A stretch of DNA of 13,370 nucleotides, from contig CAZBNS010000051.1 of NCBI GenBank assembly GCA_964493475.1, forward strand, positions 1 through 13,370. Reading direction: 5' to 3'. Numbering within the stretch: position 1 is the stretch's first letter; the number at the start of each line of letters is the position of its first letter. Origin of the DNA: CALXSC01 sp964493475. GTDB lineage: Bacteria; Pseudomonadota; Alphaproteobacteria; Rickettsiales; UBA1997. The notes under the pieces were generated by a model. The model saw only the letters and a list, made by a program, of their open reading frames with translations, was not told the DNA's origin and ran no database searches. Of the stretch, positions 1 to 7,609 are shown one piece after another. Position numbers and translations under genes: made by a program.

Positions 1-137
1 ATGCCTTGCTTCGCAAGTCCCTTACCCCTCCTAAACCTTGTTTTCTAAACTCATTCTTCGTTAAAAAAATCCAGCTACGGAATGACAGGTTTTGGTTATA
101 TTATTAGTGCAAAATAAAACAGTTGACATTTACAGGA

Positions 138-183
138 ATGACATACTGGAAAAGGGAAATGTTCACAGGACAAAGGGGAGCTA
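138..183 (+). repeat. Dispersed intergenic repeat, family I, copy 1
   Basis: Read on the plus strand, this stretch aligns by eye with the reverse complement of 12151-12192. Both begin ATGACA, share AAGGGAAAT exactly, then AGGAC followed by AAGGGGA, and end in CT, with a few single-base gaps. Both copies lie between genes and encode nothing. They are probably members of a genome-wide short repeat family. The alignment was made by hand. Confidence 0.5.
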
Positions 184-363
184 AAATAATTCGCAATAAA
201 TGAAACATCAATAAAATTAACAAGTGAGAGCCACATATTAATATTATATTATTTATTTAAAACACTAAAATTTATAATTATAAAATTAATATTAATACAA
301 TTTAAAAACGAAACAGCCACAACTCTTATTTTATAATAGTCGCAGGGAATTTTATTTATTTTC

Positions 364-391
364 TTGATTATTTAATCCAATTTTCTAAAAT
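364..391 (+). promoter_or_regulatory. Possible nifJ promoter with overlapping dyad
   Basis: A TTGATT box at 364-369 and a TAAAAT box at 386-391 are separated by 16 bases, giving a plausible sigma-70 type promoter about 30 bases before the nifJ start. The -35 side lies in an imperfect dyad (TTGATTA...TAATCCAA, 364-380) that loosely resembles an FNR/CRP-type half-site pair. In such AT-rich DNA chance matches are common, so both calls are tentative. Confidence 0.3.
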
Positions 392-422
392 GGTTGTCAT
401 AGATTTAATAAAATTTAATTAA

Positions 423-3400
423 ATGGCAAATATTAAGAAAAAGCCTATTGATGGGAATGAAGCTGTTGCAAGAATTGCATATAAAATGTGCGACATGTTC
501 GCAATATATCCAATTACACCTTCATCACCAATGGGCGAAATGGCGGATCAATTATCTGCAAGTGGAGAATTAAATATTTTTGGGCTAAAACCAACCGTTA
601 CAGAAATGCAAAGCGAAGCTGGTGCTGTTGGCGCTTTACATGGCGCTTTACAAACTGGAAGTTTGGCTTCTACATTTACATGCTCTCAAGGCTTGTTGTT
701 GATGATACCTAATATGTATAAAATAGCGGGCGAAATGACGCCTTGTGTTATTCATGTTGCTGCTAGAGCTTTGGCCGCTCAAGGTTTGTCAATTTTTGGC
801 GATCACCAAGATGTTATGGCTATAAGACAAACTGGTTTTGCTATGTTGTCTAGCGGTTCGGTGCAAGAAGCTCAAGATTCTGCTCTAATTTCCCATTTAG
901 CAACATTAGAAGCGAAAGTTCCTTTTGTTAACTTTTTTGATGGTTTTAGAACTTCTCATGAAGTTAATAAAATTGAATTAATTGATGATGAAGTAATCAA
1001 CAAAATGCTTAATACTGATGCAATTCTTGAATGCAGAAAAAGAGCGTTAAGACCGGATGAGCCAATGATGGGTGGAACTGCTCAAAATCCAGATGTATAT
1101 TTTCAAGGTAGAGAAACTGTAAATAAATTTTATGCAAAAATTCCAGAGATAGTTGAGAAATATTTAAAACAATTTAAGGAATTAACAGGAAGAGAATATA
1201 AATTATTTGATTATTATGGCGCAAAAGACGCTGAAAAGGTTATCGTTATAATGGGTTCAGGCGTTCAAGCTGTTAAAGAAACTATGGAAGCTTTAAATGC
1301 AAAAGGCGAAAAACTTGGAGTTTTGCAAGTTAGGTTATTTAGGCCGTTCTCTTCAAAACATTTAGCAAATGCTTTGCCGAAAACAGTTAAAAAAATTGCA
1401 GTTCTTGATAGGACTAAAGAACCGGGTAGTGAGGGCGAACCATTATTTTTAGATGTTGTTGCAGCTTTGAAAAATGAAGGAAGAAATGATATAACAATTA
1501 TTGGCGGTAGATATGGGTTAGGCTCAAAAGAATTTACTCCTGCAATGGCTAAGGCTGTTTATGATAATTTAGACGCTAAATCTCCTAAAAAGAGTTTTAC
1601 AGTTGGCATTAATGATGATTTAGGCGGTTCAAGCTTAGATTATTCAAGCGATTTCAATATTGATATGCCGGGCGTAAAAGAAGCTATTTTCTTTGGTTTG
1701 GGAAGTGATGGAACTGTTGGCGCAAATAAAAATACTATTAAAATTATTTGCGATAGAGAGCAGTATTACGGCCAAGCGTATTTTGTTTATGACTCAAAAA
1801 AATCTGGCTCTACGACGGAATCACACTTAAGATTTGGTGCAAACCCTATTAATTCAACTTATTTAGTTCAAAAAGCTGATTTCATTGGTTGTCATCAATT
1901 TCCATTCTTATTTAAACTTGATATTTTAGGAAGAATTAAGCAAAATGGAACTTTATTATTGAATACTCACTATTCAAAAGATGAAATTTGGAATCAATTA
2001 CCGAAAGTAGTTCAGCAGATTATTATTGATAAAAATGTTAAGCTATATATAATTGATGCATACAAAGTTGCTGACAATACTCATATGGGCAGCAGAATTA
2101 ATACAATCATGCAGACTTGCTATTTCAAACTTGCTAATGTTATTCCATTTGAAGACGCAATGGCTGATATTAAAACTGCAATCGTTAAAACTTATTCCAA
2201 AAAAGGACAAGAAATTGTTGACAACAATATCAAGGCTGTTGACGAATCAATCGCCAACTTATTTGAGGTTAAATATCCAAATAAGGCCACAAGCAATCTT
2301 GGAATGGAAGAGAAAGTTGGAAAAGACGCACCAGAGTTTGTTCAAAAATTTACTGCAAAATTAATTGCTGGAAAAGGTGAAGAAATCAAGACTTCTGACA
2401 TGCCTTATGATGGTAGATTTCCAACAGACACCGCAAAATATGAAAAAAGAGATATTGCAGACAAAATTTCTGTTTGGGATGAAAAAAAATGTATTCAATG
2501 CGGACAATGTATTTTCGCATGCCCTCACTCATGTTTAGAGTCAAAAATGTTCTCAAGTGATGAATTAAAAAACGCTCCTTCATGTTTTAAAATAGTTTCA
2601 GTTCTTGGAGATAAAGAAGGAAAGCAAAAATACAGAATTCAAATTTCCCCTGAAGACTGCACGGGTTGCGCAATCTGTGTTCTAGCTTGTCCGGTTGCTG
2701 CTTTGTCAATGCAGCCAAAACAAGATGTTATAGCTTGCGAAAAAGATAATTTAAAATTCTTTGGAAAATTAGAAGGCAAAGAAGTTGAAGATCCAAAAGA
2801 CATTAAAAATGTTCAATTCAAGGAATCTTTATTTAAATATTCTGGGGCATGCGCCGGCTGCGGTGAAACTCCATATTTAAGCTTAATTTCCAAATTATTT
2901 GGTGAAAGAATGGTAGCTGCAAATGCTACAGGCTGTTCCTCAATTTATGGCGGAAACTTGCCAACAACCCCATGGAGCAAAAATAAAGAAGGGCGTGGCG
3001 TAGCTTGGTCTAACTCATTGTTTGAAGATGCTGCAGAATTTGGTTTAGGTTTTAAAATAAGCCAAGAAACTCAATTACAAGAAGCTATTGATTTAATGGA
3101 AAAATTAAAAGATGCAATTGGCACTGATTTGGTTGAAGAAATTAAAGCAAACTATGGCAAGACTAAAGACTCCGAGATTAAAGCTCAAAGAGAAAGAATT
3201 GCAAAAGTAAAAGCCAAATTAGAAAACAATACTTCTTTTGAAGCTAAACACTTAATTTCAATAATTGATGTAATGCTGGAAAGAAGCGTTTGGATAATAG
3301 GCGGTGATGGCTGGGCTTATGATATTGGCTTTGGGGGTTTGGATCACGTTTTAGCAAGCGGAAAGAAAATCAAAGTTCTAGTTATGGATACTGAGGTTTA

Positions 3401-3917
3401 TTCCAACACAGGCGGACAAGCGTCAAAGGCTACAAACTTAGGCGCAAGCGCTAAATTTGCAATGAATGGAAAAACCACATTCAAAAAAGATTTAGGTGCT
3501 ATAATGATGACTTATGGAAATATCTATGTCGCACAAGTAGCAATAAGAGCAAATCCTGCGCAAGCTATGAAAGCCATTAGAGAAGCAGAAGCCTACAACG
3601 GCCCAGCAATAGTAATTGGCTACAGCTCATGCATAGCTCACGGTGCCGAACTTGATACTAGCTTTACACAACAAAAAAATTGTGTAGAAAGCGGCATGTG
3701 GATGCTTTATAGACACAATCCAGAATTAGCAACTCCATTGCAGATAGACAGCAAAGAACCAAAATTAGATTTGCTTGAAACCTATTTATATGGAGAAACC
3801 AGATATAGCGCTATCAAAAAAGCTAATCCAGAACTGGCTCAAAAAGATGTAGAATTATTAAAAGAACACATCAAAAAGAGATGGGAAAGATATAATCTTT
3901 TAGCTGGAAACAAATAA
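423..3917 (+). CDS. nifJ: Pyruvate:ferredoxin (flavodoxin) oxidoreductase
   Basis: This cytoplasmic enzyme converts pyruvate and CoA to acetyl-CoA and CO2, passing electrons to ferredoxin or flavodoxin. At 1164 residues it has the length of the single-chain, homodimeric PFOR/NifJ family. The N-terminal pyrimidine-binding domain carries YPITPSSPMGE (about residues 29-39) and GDHQDVMAIRQTGF. Two ferredoxin-like clusters are formed by Cys690, 693, 696, 700 and Cys746, 749, 752, 756. The proximal cluster ligands are present as Cys810, Cys813, Cys838 and Cys1070, so all twelve expected cysteines are intact. The thiamine diphosphate/Mg site is visible as GDG at 961-963 and SNTGG at 994-998. The ATG is preceded only by A/T bases, and the conserved domain starts within about 10 residues, so the start is firm. 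The gene appears monocistronic: a possible promoter precedes it and a strong terminator follows. It points to anaerobic pyruvate metabolism. Identification is secure; the electron acceptor is not determined. Confidence 0.97.
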   Translation: MANIKKKPIDGNEAVARIAYKMCDMFAIYPITPSSPMGEMADQLSASGELNIFGLKPTVTEMQSEAGAVGALHGALQTGSLASTFTCSQGLLLMIPNMYKIAGEMTPCVIHVAARALAAQGLSIFGDHQDVMAIRQTGFAMLSSGSVQEAQDSALISHLATLEAKVPFVNFFDGFRTSHEVNKIELIDDEVINKMLNTDAILECRKRALRPDEPMMGGTAQNPDVYFQGRETVNKFYAKIPEIVEKYLKQFKELTGREYKLFDYYGAKDAEKVIVIMGSGVQAVKETMEALNAKGEKLGVLQVRLFRPFSSKHLANALPKTVKKIAVLDRTKEPGSEGEPLFLDVVAALKNEGRNDITIIGGRYGLGSKEFTPAMAKAVYDNLDAKSPKKSFTVGINDDLGGSSLDYSSDFNIDMPGVKEAIFFGLGSDGTVGANKNTIKIICDREQYYGQAYFVYDSKKSGSTTESHLRFGANPINSTYLVQKADFIGCHQFPFLFKLDILGRIKQNGTLLLNTHYSKDEIWNQLPKVVQQIIIDKNVKLYIIDAYKVADNTHMGSRINTIMQTCYFKLANVIPFEDAMADIKTAIVKTYSKKGQEIVDNNIKAVDESIANLFEVKYPNKATSNLGMEEKVGKDAPEFVQKFTAKLIAGKGEEIKTSDMPYDGRFPTDTAKYEKRDIADKISVWDEKKCIQCGQCIFACPHSCLESKMFSSDELKNAPSCFKIVSVLGDKEGKQKYRIQISPEDCTGCAICVLACPVAALSMQPKQDVIACEKDNLKFFGKLEGKEVEDPKDIKNVQFKESLFKYSGACAGCGETPYLSLISKLFGERMVAANATGCSSIYGGNLPTTPWSKNKEGRGVAWSNSLFEDAAEFGLGFKISQETQLQEAIDLMEKLKDAIGTDLVEEIKANYGKTKDSEIKAQRERIAKVKAKLENNTSFEAKHLISIIDVMLERSVWIIGGDGWAYDIGFGGLDHVLASGKKIKVLVMDTEVYSNTGGQASKATNLGASAKFAMNGKTTFKKDLGAIMMTYGNIYVAQVAIRANPAQAMKAIREAEAYNGPAIVIGYSSCIAHGAELDTSFTQQKNCVESGMWMLYRHNPELATPLQIDSKEPKLDLLETYLYGETRYSAIKKANPELAQKDVELLKEHIKKRWERYNLLAGNK

Positions 3918-3944
3918 ATGATTTTATAATTATGAAACTTACAG

Positions 3945-3980
3945 ACAACTTAGAAAAATAATTTCTAAGTTGTTTTGTAT
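3945..3980 (+). terminator. Intrinsic terminator of nifJ
   Basis: A perfect 12-base-pair stem (ACAACTTAGAAA at 3945-3956 and TTTCTAAGTTGT at 3962-3973) encloses the five-base loop AATAA and is followed by a T-rich run. It begins 28 bases after the nifJ stop codon. Stem quality and position make it a convincing rho-independent terminator, separating nifJ from the genes that follow. Confidence 0.85.
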
Positions 3981-4070
3981 TAGGTATCGTTCACTTATAA
4001 AGAGTTTTAAATTTTTAGCAATTATAAGTAGTTCCTTTTGTCGCAGAGTGATAAAAGGGAGCCACAATTA

Positions 4071-4103
4071 CCTCATTATAAGAAGAAACATTCAGCTGCA
4101 ATT
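4071..4103 (-). repeat. Dispersed intergenic repeat, family II, copy A
   Basis: The reverse complement of this 33-base stretch matches 10385-10417 at 26 of 33 positions, including the exact 12-mer TGAATGTTTCTT and a shared ATGAGG end. Both copies lie a little downstream of a gene (nifJ here, trmL there). A partial third relative may lie at about 301-345. Between the nifJ terminator and this copy there is also an inverted pair, ACTTATAA near 3990 and TTATAAGT near 4022. Confidence 0.5.
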
Positions 4104-4159
4104 CATAAATATTTATTAATAATTTGAATAGAAGAAAATATAATCGCTGTAATTTTGTA

Positions 4160-4187
4160 TTGAATAATAATTAAAATATTGTATATT
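4160..4187 (+). promoter_or_regulatory. Possible promoter of the Mom-like/glycosylase pair
   Basis: TTGAAT at 4160-4165 and TATATT at 4182-4187 are 16 bases apart, ending about 28 bases before the ATG at 4216. A better -10 match, TATAAT, lies at 4187-4192 but with a 21-base spacer. The region is flanked by a short inverted pair, AATCGC at 4142-4147 and GCGATT at 4194-4199, which could be an operator. The surrounding DNA is so A/T-rich that this remains weak. Confidence 0.3.
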
Positions 4188-4215
4188 ATAATTGCGATTG
4201 GTTAATTAAACAATA

Positions 4216-5985
4216 ATGGAAAAAGTCATAGGATTACTAAAATCTATAAAGATTAATAAGCATATTTTTATATTAAAAAAAGAGAATATAAATATATACC
4301 CTATTATATTTTATTTTCAAAAATATTTGCAATATAAAGTAATATATATTGATGAAATTTATGAGAAAATAATAAATATAGTTTTCAATATTATAAATAA
4401 TAATTTTAAACTGGATTTATTATCTAATGAATCTTCTTATGCCTTAATGGTAAAATCGGTTATTAATAAAAATATTCAACATATAGTGAATAAGTTAAAT
4501 AAAACTAATTATGAAGAATATAATTTGACCAAAAGCAGAAAAGTTAATTATGATGAAAAACTTTGCAATATTATTTGCAATAATAAAAGAGTCAAAACAA
4601 TAGTATATAATTACGTAAATAATAATATTACTTTTGGCAATTTGGTTATAGTCGGTAAAGATATTAATGAAATAAACGCATCAAAATATTCTATAGTATT
4701 ATTACAAGAAGAGAATGATAGTGAAAAAAATATAATGAAATATATGAATAAGCCAATAATAATATGTGTACATGATATACCATTTAAAATTATATTTTTA
4801 TTTATAATATGGGAATTATGTTCTCACTATATAGATATAATATTAAATAATAAACAAATTTTTTATATAAAAAGAAATGAATATAATTGGATAAATAATT
4901 ATTATCTAGATTCAATCAAGAGATGGATTACAAAAAATATTCAGAATTTTAATAATTATTCAAATGTAAATTTACTTGATTTAATGTGTTCGGTATTACT
5001 AAATATATCAAAGTATAAACCTCAAAAAATATTTAATTTAAATAAAGGCAATATTAAAGAAATTGATAAGAAATTAATAAATAGGGAGATAATTAACGAA
5101 GATTTTAAGAATCTATTAAATAATAGTTTAAATATAGGTGTAATATTTAATATTGTTGAGTACCAAATAAAAAGATTAAGCATATTTTATTCTTCTAATG
5201 AAGTTAATAAATATATTAATTACATGTTAAATTTTAATAAGATTTTCAACAATACCTTTCAGCATCGGTTAGTAATAAGACAAAATAATATTTATGATGA
5301 TATAACAAATAATAAAATTATTATCAAGGAAATATCTTTTAGCGAAGCTGAGATATATGCTAAATATTTTCATTATTTACATGCGTTTAGAAAGGATACG
5401 TTAATATCATACGGAATATTCGTTGAAGGATTTAATGAATATCCTTTTGGCTTTGTAAGTTTTTCTCGACATGATAGACAATATAAAAAAGATTTAATAT
5501 CTTATTTTGGCATAGAACCACAATGTACATTAGAAATGACGAGAGCTTGGTGCTATGAGTCTGCCCCTAAAAATAGCATGAGCATATTATTTTCACAATC
5601 ATTTAGATTATTACAAGAAAAATGGAAAGAAATATCCTTGCCGTGTTGTAGTGATAAACAATTAAGAGCTATTACTACGACTATAAATCCAAATCTAGGA
5701 TTTCATGCCTCTTCATTTTTTGGCTCAAATTTTATAATTTTTGGATTGAGACCAGCTAAATGTACATATTTTAAAGGAGAATATATGCCGCGAAGACAAA
5801 TAGAGCAAATAGTATGTAAAAATATTGATAAGAGTGATATTAGAATAATTAAGGGTTATTCAGAAAATAGTGTATATCATCTACCATTAAATGAGATGAT
5901 TTGCTGTTTTAACAAATATGATGAGGCTTTAATAAATAACTCGGATATTATAGTTATAAATCAAAAAATATATAATGACATTTAA
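4216..5985 (+). CDS. Protein with Mom-like (GNAT-fold) C-terminal domain, putative DNA modification
   Basis: The N-terminal two thirds (residues 1 to about 370) are unrecognised, rich in Asn, Ile, Lys and Tyr, with one hydrophobic stretch near 190-205 but no signal peptide. The last third resembles phage Mu Mom and its relatives, GNAT-like proteins that modify adenine in DNA. It shows FHYLHAF (385-391), an FGFVSFS strand (411-417), LEMTRAW with Arg443 (439-445), APKNSMS (450-456) followed by a helix FSQSFRLL, and a TTINPNLGFHASSFFG segment (488-503). In remembered Mom relatives the corresponding segments read roughly as a strand ending in an Arg, then KNAES, then a YADP..GH.G segment; here Asn491 stands where those usually have Asp. 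Hand-counted GC is about 12% at 4261-4380 but 33-42% in lines within 5521-5700, so the domain is better conserved than the N-terminal part. The following glycosylase gene is 61 bases away on the same strand. It could be another GNAT-fold acyltransferase; the DNA-modification role is inference. Confidence 0.5.
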   Translation: MEKVIGLLKSIKINKHIFILKKENINIYPIIFYFQKYLQYKVIYIDEIYEKIINIVFNIINNNFKLDLLSNESSYALMVKSVINKNIQHIVNKLNKTNYEEYNLTKSRKVNYDEKLCNIICNNKRVKTIVYNYVNNNITFGNLVIVGKDINEINASKYSIVLLQEENDSEKNIMKYMNKPIIICVHDIPFKIIFLFIIWELCSHYIDIILNNKQIFYIKRNEYNWINNYYLDSIKRWITKNIQNFNNYSNVNLLDLMCSVLLNISKYKPQKIFNLNKGNIKEIDKKLINREIINEDFKNLLNNSLNIGVIFNIVEYQIKRLSIFYSSNEVNKYINYMLNFNKIFNNTFQHRLVIRQNNIYDDITNNKIIIKEISFSEAEIYAKYFHYLHAFRKDTLISYGIFVEGFNEYPFGFVSFSRHDRQYKKDLISYFGIEPQCTLEMTRAWCYESAPKNSMSILFSQSFRLLQEKWKEISLPCCSDKQLRAITTTINPNLGFHASSFFGSNFIIFGLRPAKCTYFKGEYMPRRQIEQIVCKNIDKSDIRIIKGYSENSVYHLPLNEMICCFNKYDEALINNSDIIVINQKIYNDI

Positions 5986-6046
5986 TAAATTATTGTAAAT
6001 AAAATAGTCTTTATTACAGTAGAATTATTTATAAGCATTTATTCAT

Positions 6047-6853
6047 GTGGAAAAAGAAATAAAAGAATTTGATTTGGAAGTTAAAAAACATCTTTACAAA
6101 TGTTTACAAAATTCAAATAATGACATTGAAACGAAAATTATAAATTATTGTTTACTATTATCGGATTCTTATTCTTTTTCTAAATATCAAACATATCCAA
6201 GGCCTGAACATCCTTTGGCTTCAAAAAGAAAAAATGTTTATTTTACTATGGTAGCGATACTATTATCTATAAGAACTACTTTAGAAAATGAACAAAAGGC
6301 TGTCGAAAACTTTATAAATCATTTTGAAAATATAGATCAAGTTATAAATACAAATGTGAATGAATTAGCTGAGATTATTAAATGCGCTGGAATGCCAAAT
6401 AAAAAAGCAGAGACTATAATAAAAGCTAGTAAATATATAAAAGAAAAATTTAATAATGATTGGGCTTACTTTGATAATTTATCTGTAGAAAAATCAAGAG
6501 AAATATTGATGGATATTCCGGGCATTGGTGAAAAAGCTGCAGATTGCCTATTGGAATTGGGGCTAAATAAACCCAGTATTGTTATAGATGTGAATATGTT
6601 AAGAATTATATCAAGATTATTTAATTTTGAATGGGTAGAAAAGTTGGATTTATCTAATAAGCTGCAACTAGAATATACGAAAGCTTTCTTAGAAAAATAT
6701 TTGAGAAAAGATTATTTTTTATTTCAAATAGTCCATACTTTATTATTAGTTCACGGAAAAAATATTTGTAGTTCTAAAATGCATTGTGGCGATTGTTTTT
6801 TGAAAAGTTATTGTGAATATAGCAAACTGATTATAAAAGATTTTCTTTTATAG
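6047..6853 (+). CDS. Endonuclease III-like HhH-GPD DNA glycosylase with Fe-S loop
   Basis: Members of this superfamily flip out and excise damaged or modified bases, and those with the catalytic Lys also nick the abasic site. The helix-hairpin-helix reads DIPGIGEKAADCLLELG (about residues 157-173), with Lys163 matching the E. coli Nth catalytic Lys120. Asp181 in VIDVNMLR matches Asp138. A C-terminal Fe-S loop is formed by Cys241, Cys247, Cys250 and Cys256. Its spacing, C-X5-C-X2-C-X5-C, is one residue shorter than the usual C-X6 in the first gap. The LLSIRTT segment replaces the LLSAQAT of classical Nth and recalls the mismatch glycosylase Mig. About 50 extra N-terminal residues make it 268 rather than about 211 residues. 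No in-frame ATG precedes the core, so GTG at 6047 is the likely start; an ATG overlaps it out of frame. It probably shares a transcript with the Mom-like gene. The fold is confident; the substrate is unknown. Confidence 0.85.
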   Translation: MEKEIKEFDLEVKKHLYKCLQNSNNDIETKIINYCLLLSDSYSFSKYQTYPRPEHPLASKRKNVYFTMVAILLSIRTTLENEQKAVENFINHFENIDQVINTNVNELAEIIKCAGMPNKKAETIIKASKYIKEKFNNDWAYFDNLSVEKSREILMDIPGIGEKAADCLLELGLNKPSIVIDVNMLRIISRLFNFEWVEKLDLSNKLQLEYTKAFLEKYLRKDYFLFQIVHTLLLVHGKNICSSKMHCGDCFLKSYCEYSKLIIKDFLL

Positions 6854-6916
6854 AATATAATATTTCAATATATCCAAATTTTGAAATTTCTATATGACAA
6901 AAACAAAAAATGAATA

Positions 6917-7540
6917 TTATTTTATAAAACTTAACACATACTCAAAAACTTCTTGAATATTTTTATTTGTTGTATCAATCAAAATTGCATCATCAGCCTT
7001 TTTAAATGGGCTTGCCTCTCTATTCATATCTTTTTCGTCTCTATCTTTTAGTTGCTGAAGAATAGTTTCGTAATCAGATTGCTTTCCTTTTTCAAGCATT
7101 TCTTTATATCTTCTTTTTGCTCTTTCTTCAACGGAAGCAATTACAAAAAATTTATAATCAGCGTCTGGGCAAATGACGGTTCCAATATCTCTGCCGTCTA
7201 AGATTGCTCCATCGTCTTGGTTTGCAAAATTCCTTTGAAACTGAAATAAAGCGTCTCTAACGCATTGTATTTTAGCTACTATTGAAGCTTTTCCGCCCAT
7301 ATCTTCTGTAAAATTTAAAGGGTTGTCTACGTCATCTTTTGTTAATGTTTTTGCAATATTGCAAACAGCTTTTTCATTATTTAAATCAATGTTGTTTTCA
7401 ATGCATTTTCTTGCTGTTCCTCTATATAAGCCGCCTGTGTTTAAATGCGGTATATTAAATTTTTCTGATAGTAATTTAGCTAATGTTCCTTTTCCGGACG
7501 CTGAAGGTCCGTCTATAGCGATTAGTAATCTTTTTTTCAT
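6917..7540 (-). CDS. cmk: Cytidylate kinase
   Basis: Cmk phosphorylates CMP and dCMP with ATP in the cytoplasm, feeding CTP and dCTP synthesis. The P-loop reads GPSASGKGT at residues 11-19. It is followed by NTGGLYRGTA (usually TGALYR), the DGRDIGTVICPDAD substrate/lid region, and a C-terminal ADDAILIDTT strand that is typical of alphaproteobacterial Cmk. At 207 residues it is close to the family's usual 210-230. The gene is convergent with the glycosylase gene; the 63-base gap contains only a weak A/T hairpin (about 6868-6895). It diverges from galE. No aroA or rpsA partner, common next to cmk elsewhere, is present in the window. A promoter-like element lies immediately upstream (7561-7588). 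Confidence 0.95.
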   Translation of the reverse strand: MKKRLLIAIDGPSASGKGTLAKLLSEKFNIPHLNTGGLYRGTARKCIENNIDLNNEKAVCNIAKTLTKDDVDNPLNFTEDMGGKASIVAKIQCVRDALFQFQRNFANQDDGAILDGRDIGTVICPDADYKFFVIASVEERAKRRYKEMLEKGKQSDYETILQQLKDRDEKDMNREASPFKKADDAILIDTTNKNIQEVFEYVLSFIK

Positions 7541-7560
7541 ATATCTTTTTAGTTTTTTTT

Positions 7561-7588
7561 ATGATAAAAGGTAAAAAAATAAAATCAA
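7561..7588 (-). promoter_or_regulatory. Candidate cmk promoter
   Basis: Read on the minus strand, TTGATT (7583-7588) and TATCAT (7561-7566) are 16 bases apart. The -10 box ends 20 bases before the cmk start at 7540, implying a very short leader. Its -35 box mirrors the one serving galE: the two boxes are parts of one 15-base palindrome (7583-7597). Confidence 0.45.
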
Positions 7589-7609
7589 TAATTGATTTAT
7601 TTTTTAACC
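7570..7609. repeat. Long imperfect palindrome between cmk and galE
   Basis: The left arm (7570-7587, GGTAAAAAAATAAAATCA) and the right arm (7593-7609, TGATTTATTTTTTAACC) are complementary apart from about one mismatch and one indel, around a five-base centre. The core AATCAAT-A-ATTGATT (7583-7597) is perfect. Its placement over both -35 boxes suggests a shared operator or a structural consequence of back-to-back promoters; no regulator is identifiable. Confidence 0.5.

Larger units (their letters stand above)
1..422. other. Non-coding region upstream of nifJ with repeat fragments
   Basis: I see no credible gene here. The first 20 bases contain a small hairpin (CTTGC at 5-9, loop TTC, GCAAG at 13-17) that looks like the end of an element cut by the window edge. 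The 9-mer GGAATGACA occurs twice, at 79-87 and 135-143. Bases 138-183 match a second intergenic site near 12151-12192 in reverse orientation. Bases 301-345, read in reverse, share a GTTGTGG[CT]TG-type core with the element downstream of trmL. From about 235 to 300 the DNA is nearly pure A/T. A possible nifJ promoter lies at 364-391. Confidence 0.6.

Noticed and set aside
123..151. TTGACA as a -35 box at 123-128
   Set aside because: No acceptable -10 hexamer occurs 15-19 bases downstream (the sequence there is around ACTGGA), and no gene starts nearby.
2053..2364. Short plus-strand reading frames at 488-712 and 2053-2364 and a minus-strand frame at 2386-2583
   Set aside because: All lie within nifJ, whose frame is unambiguously coding, and none shows a recognisable domain.
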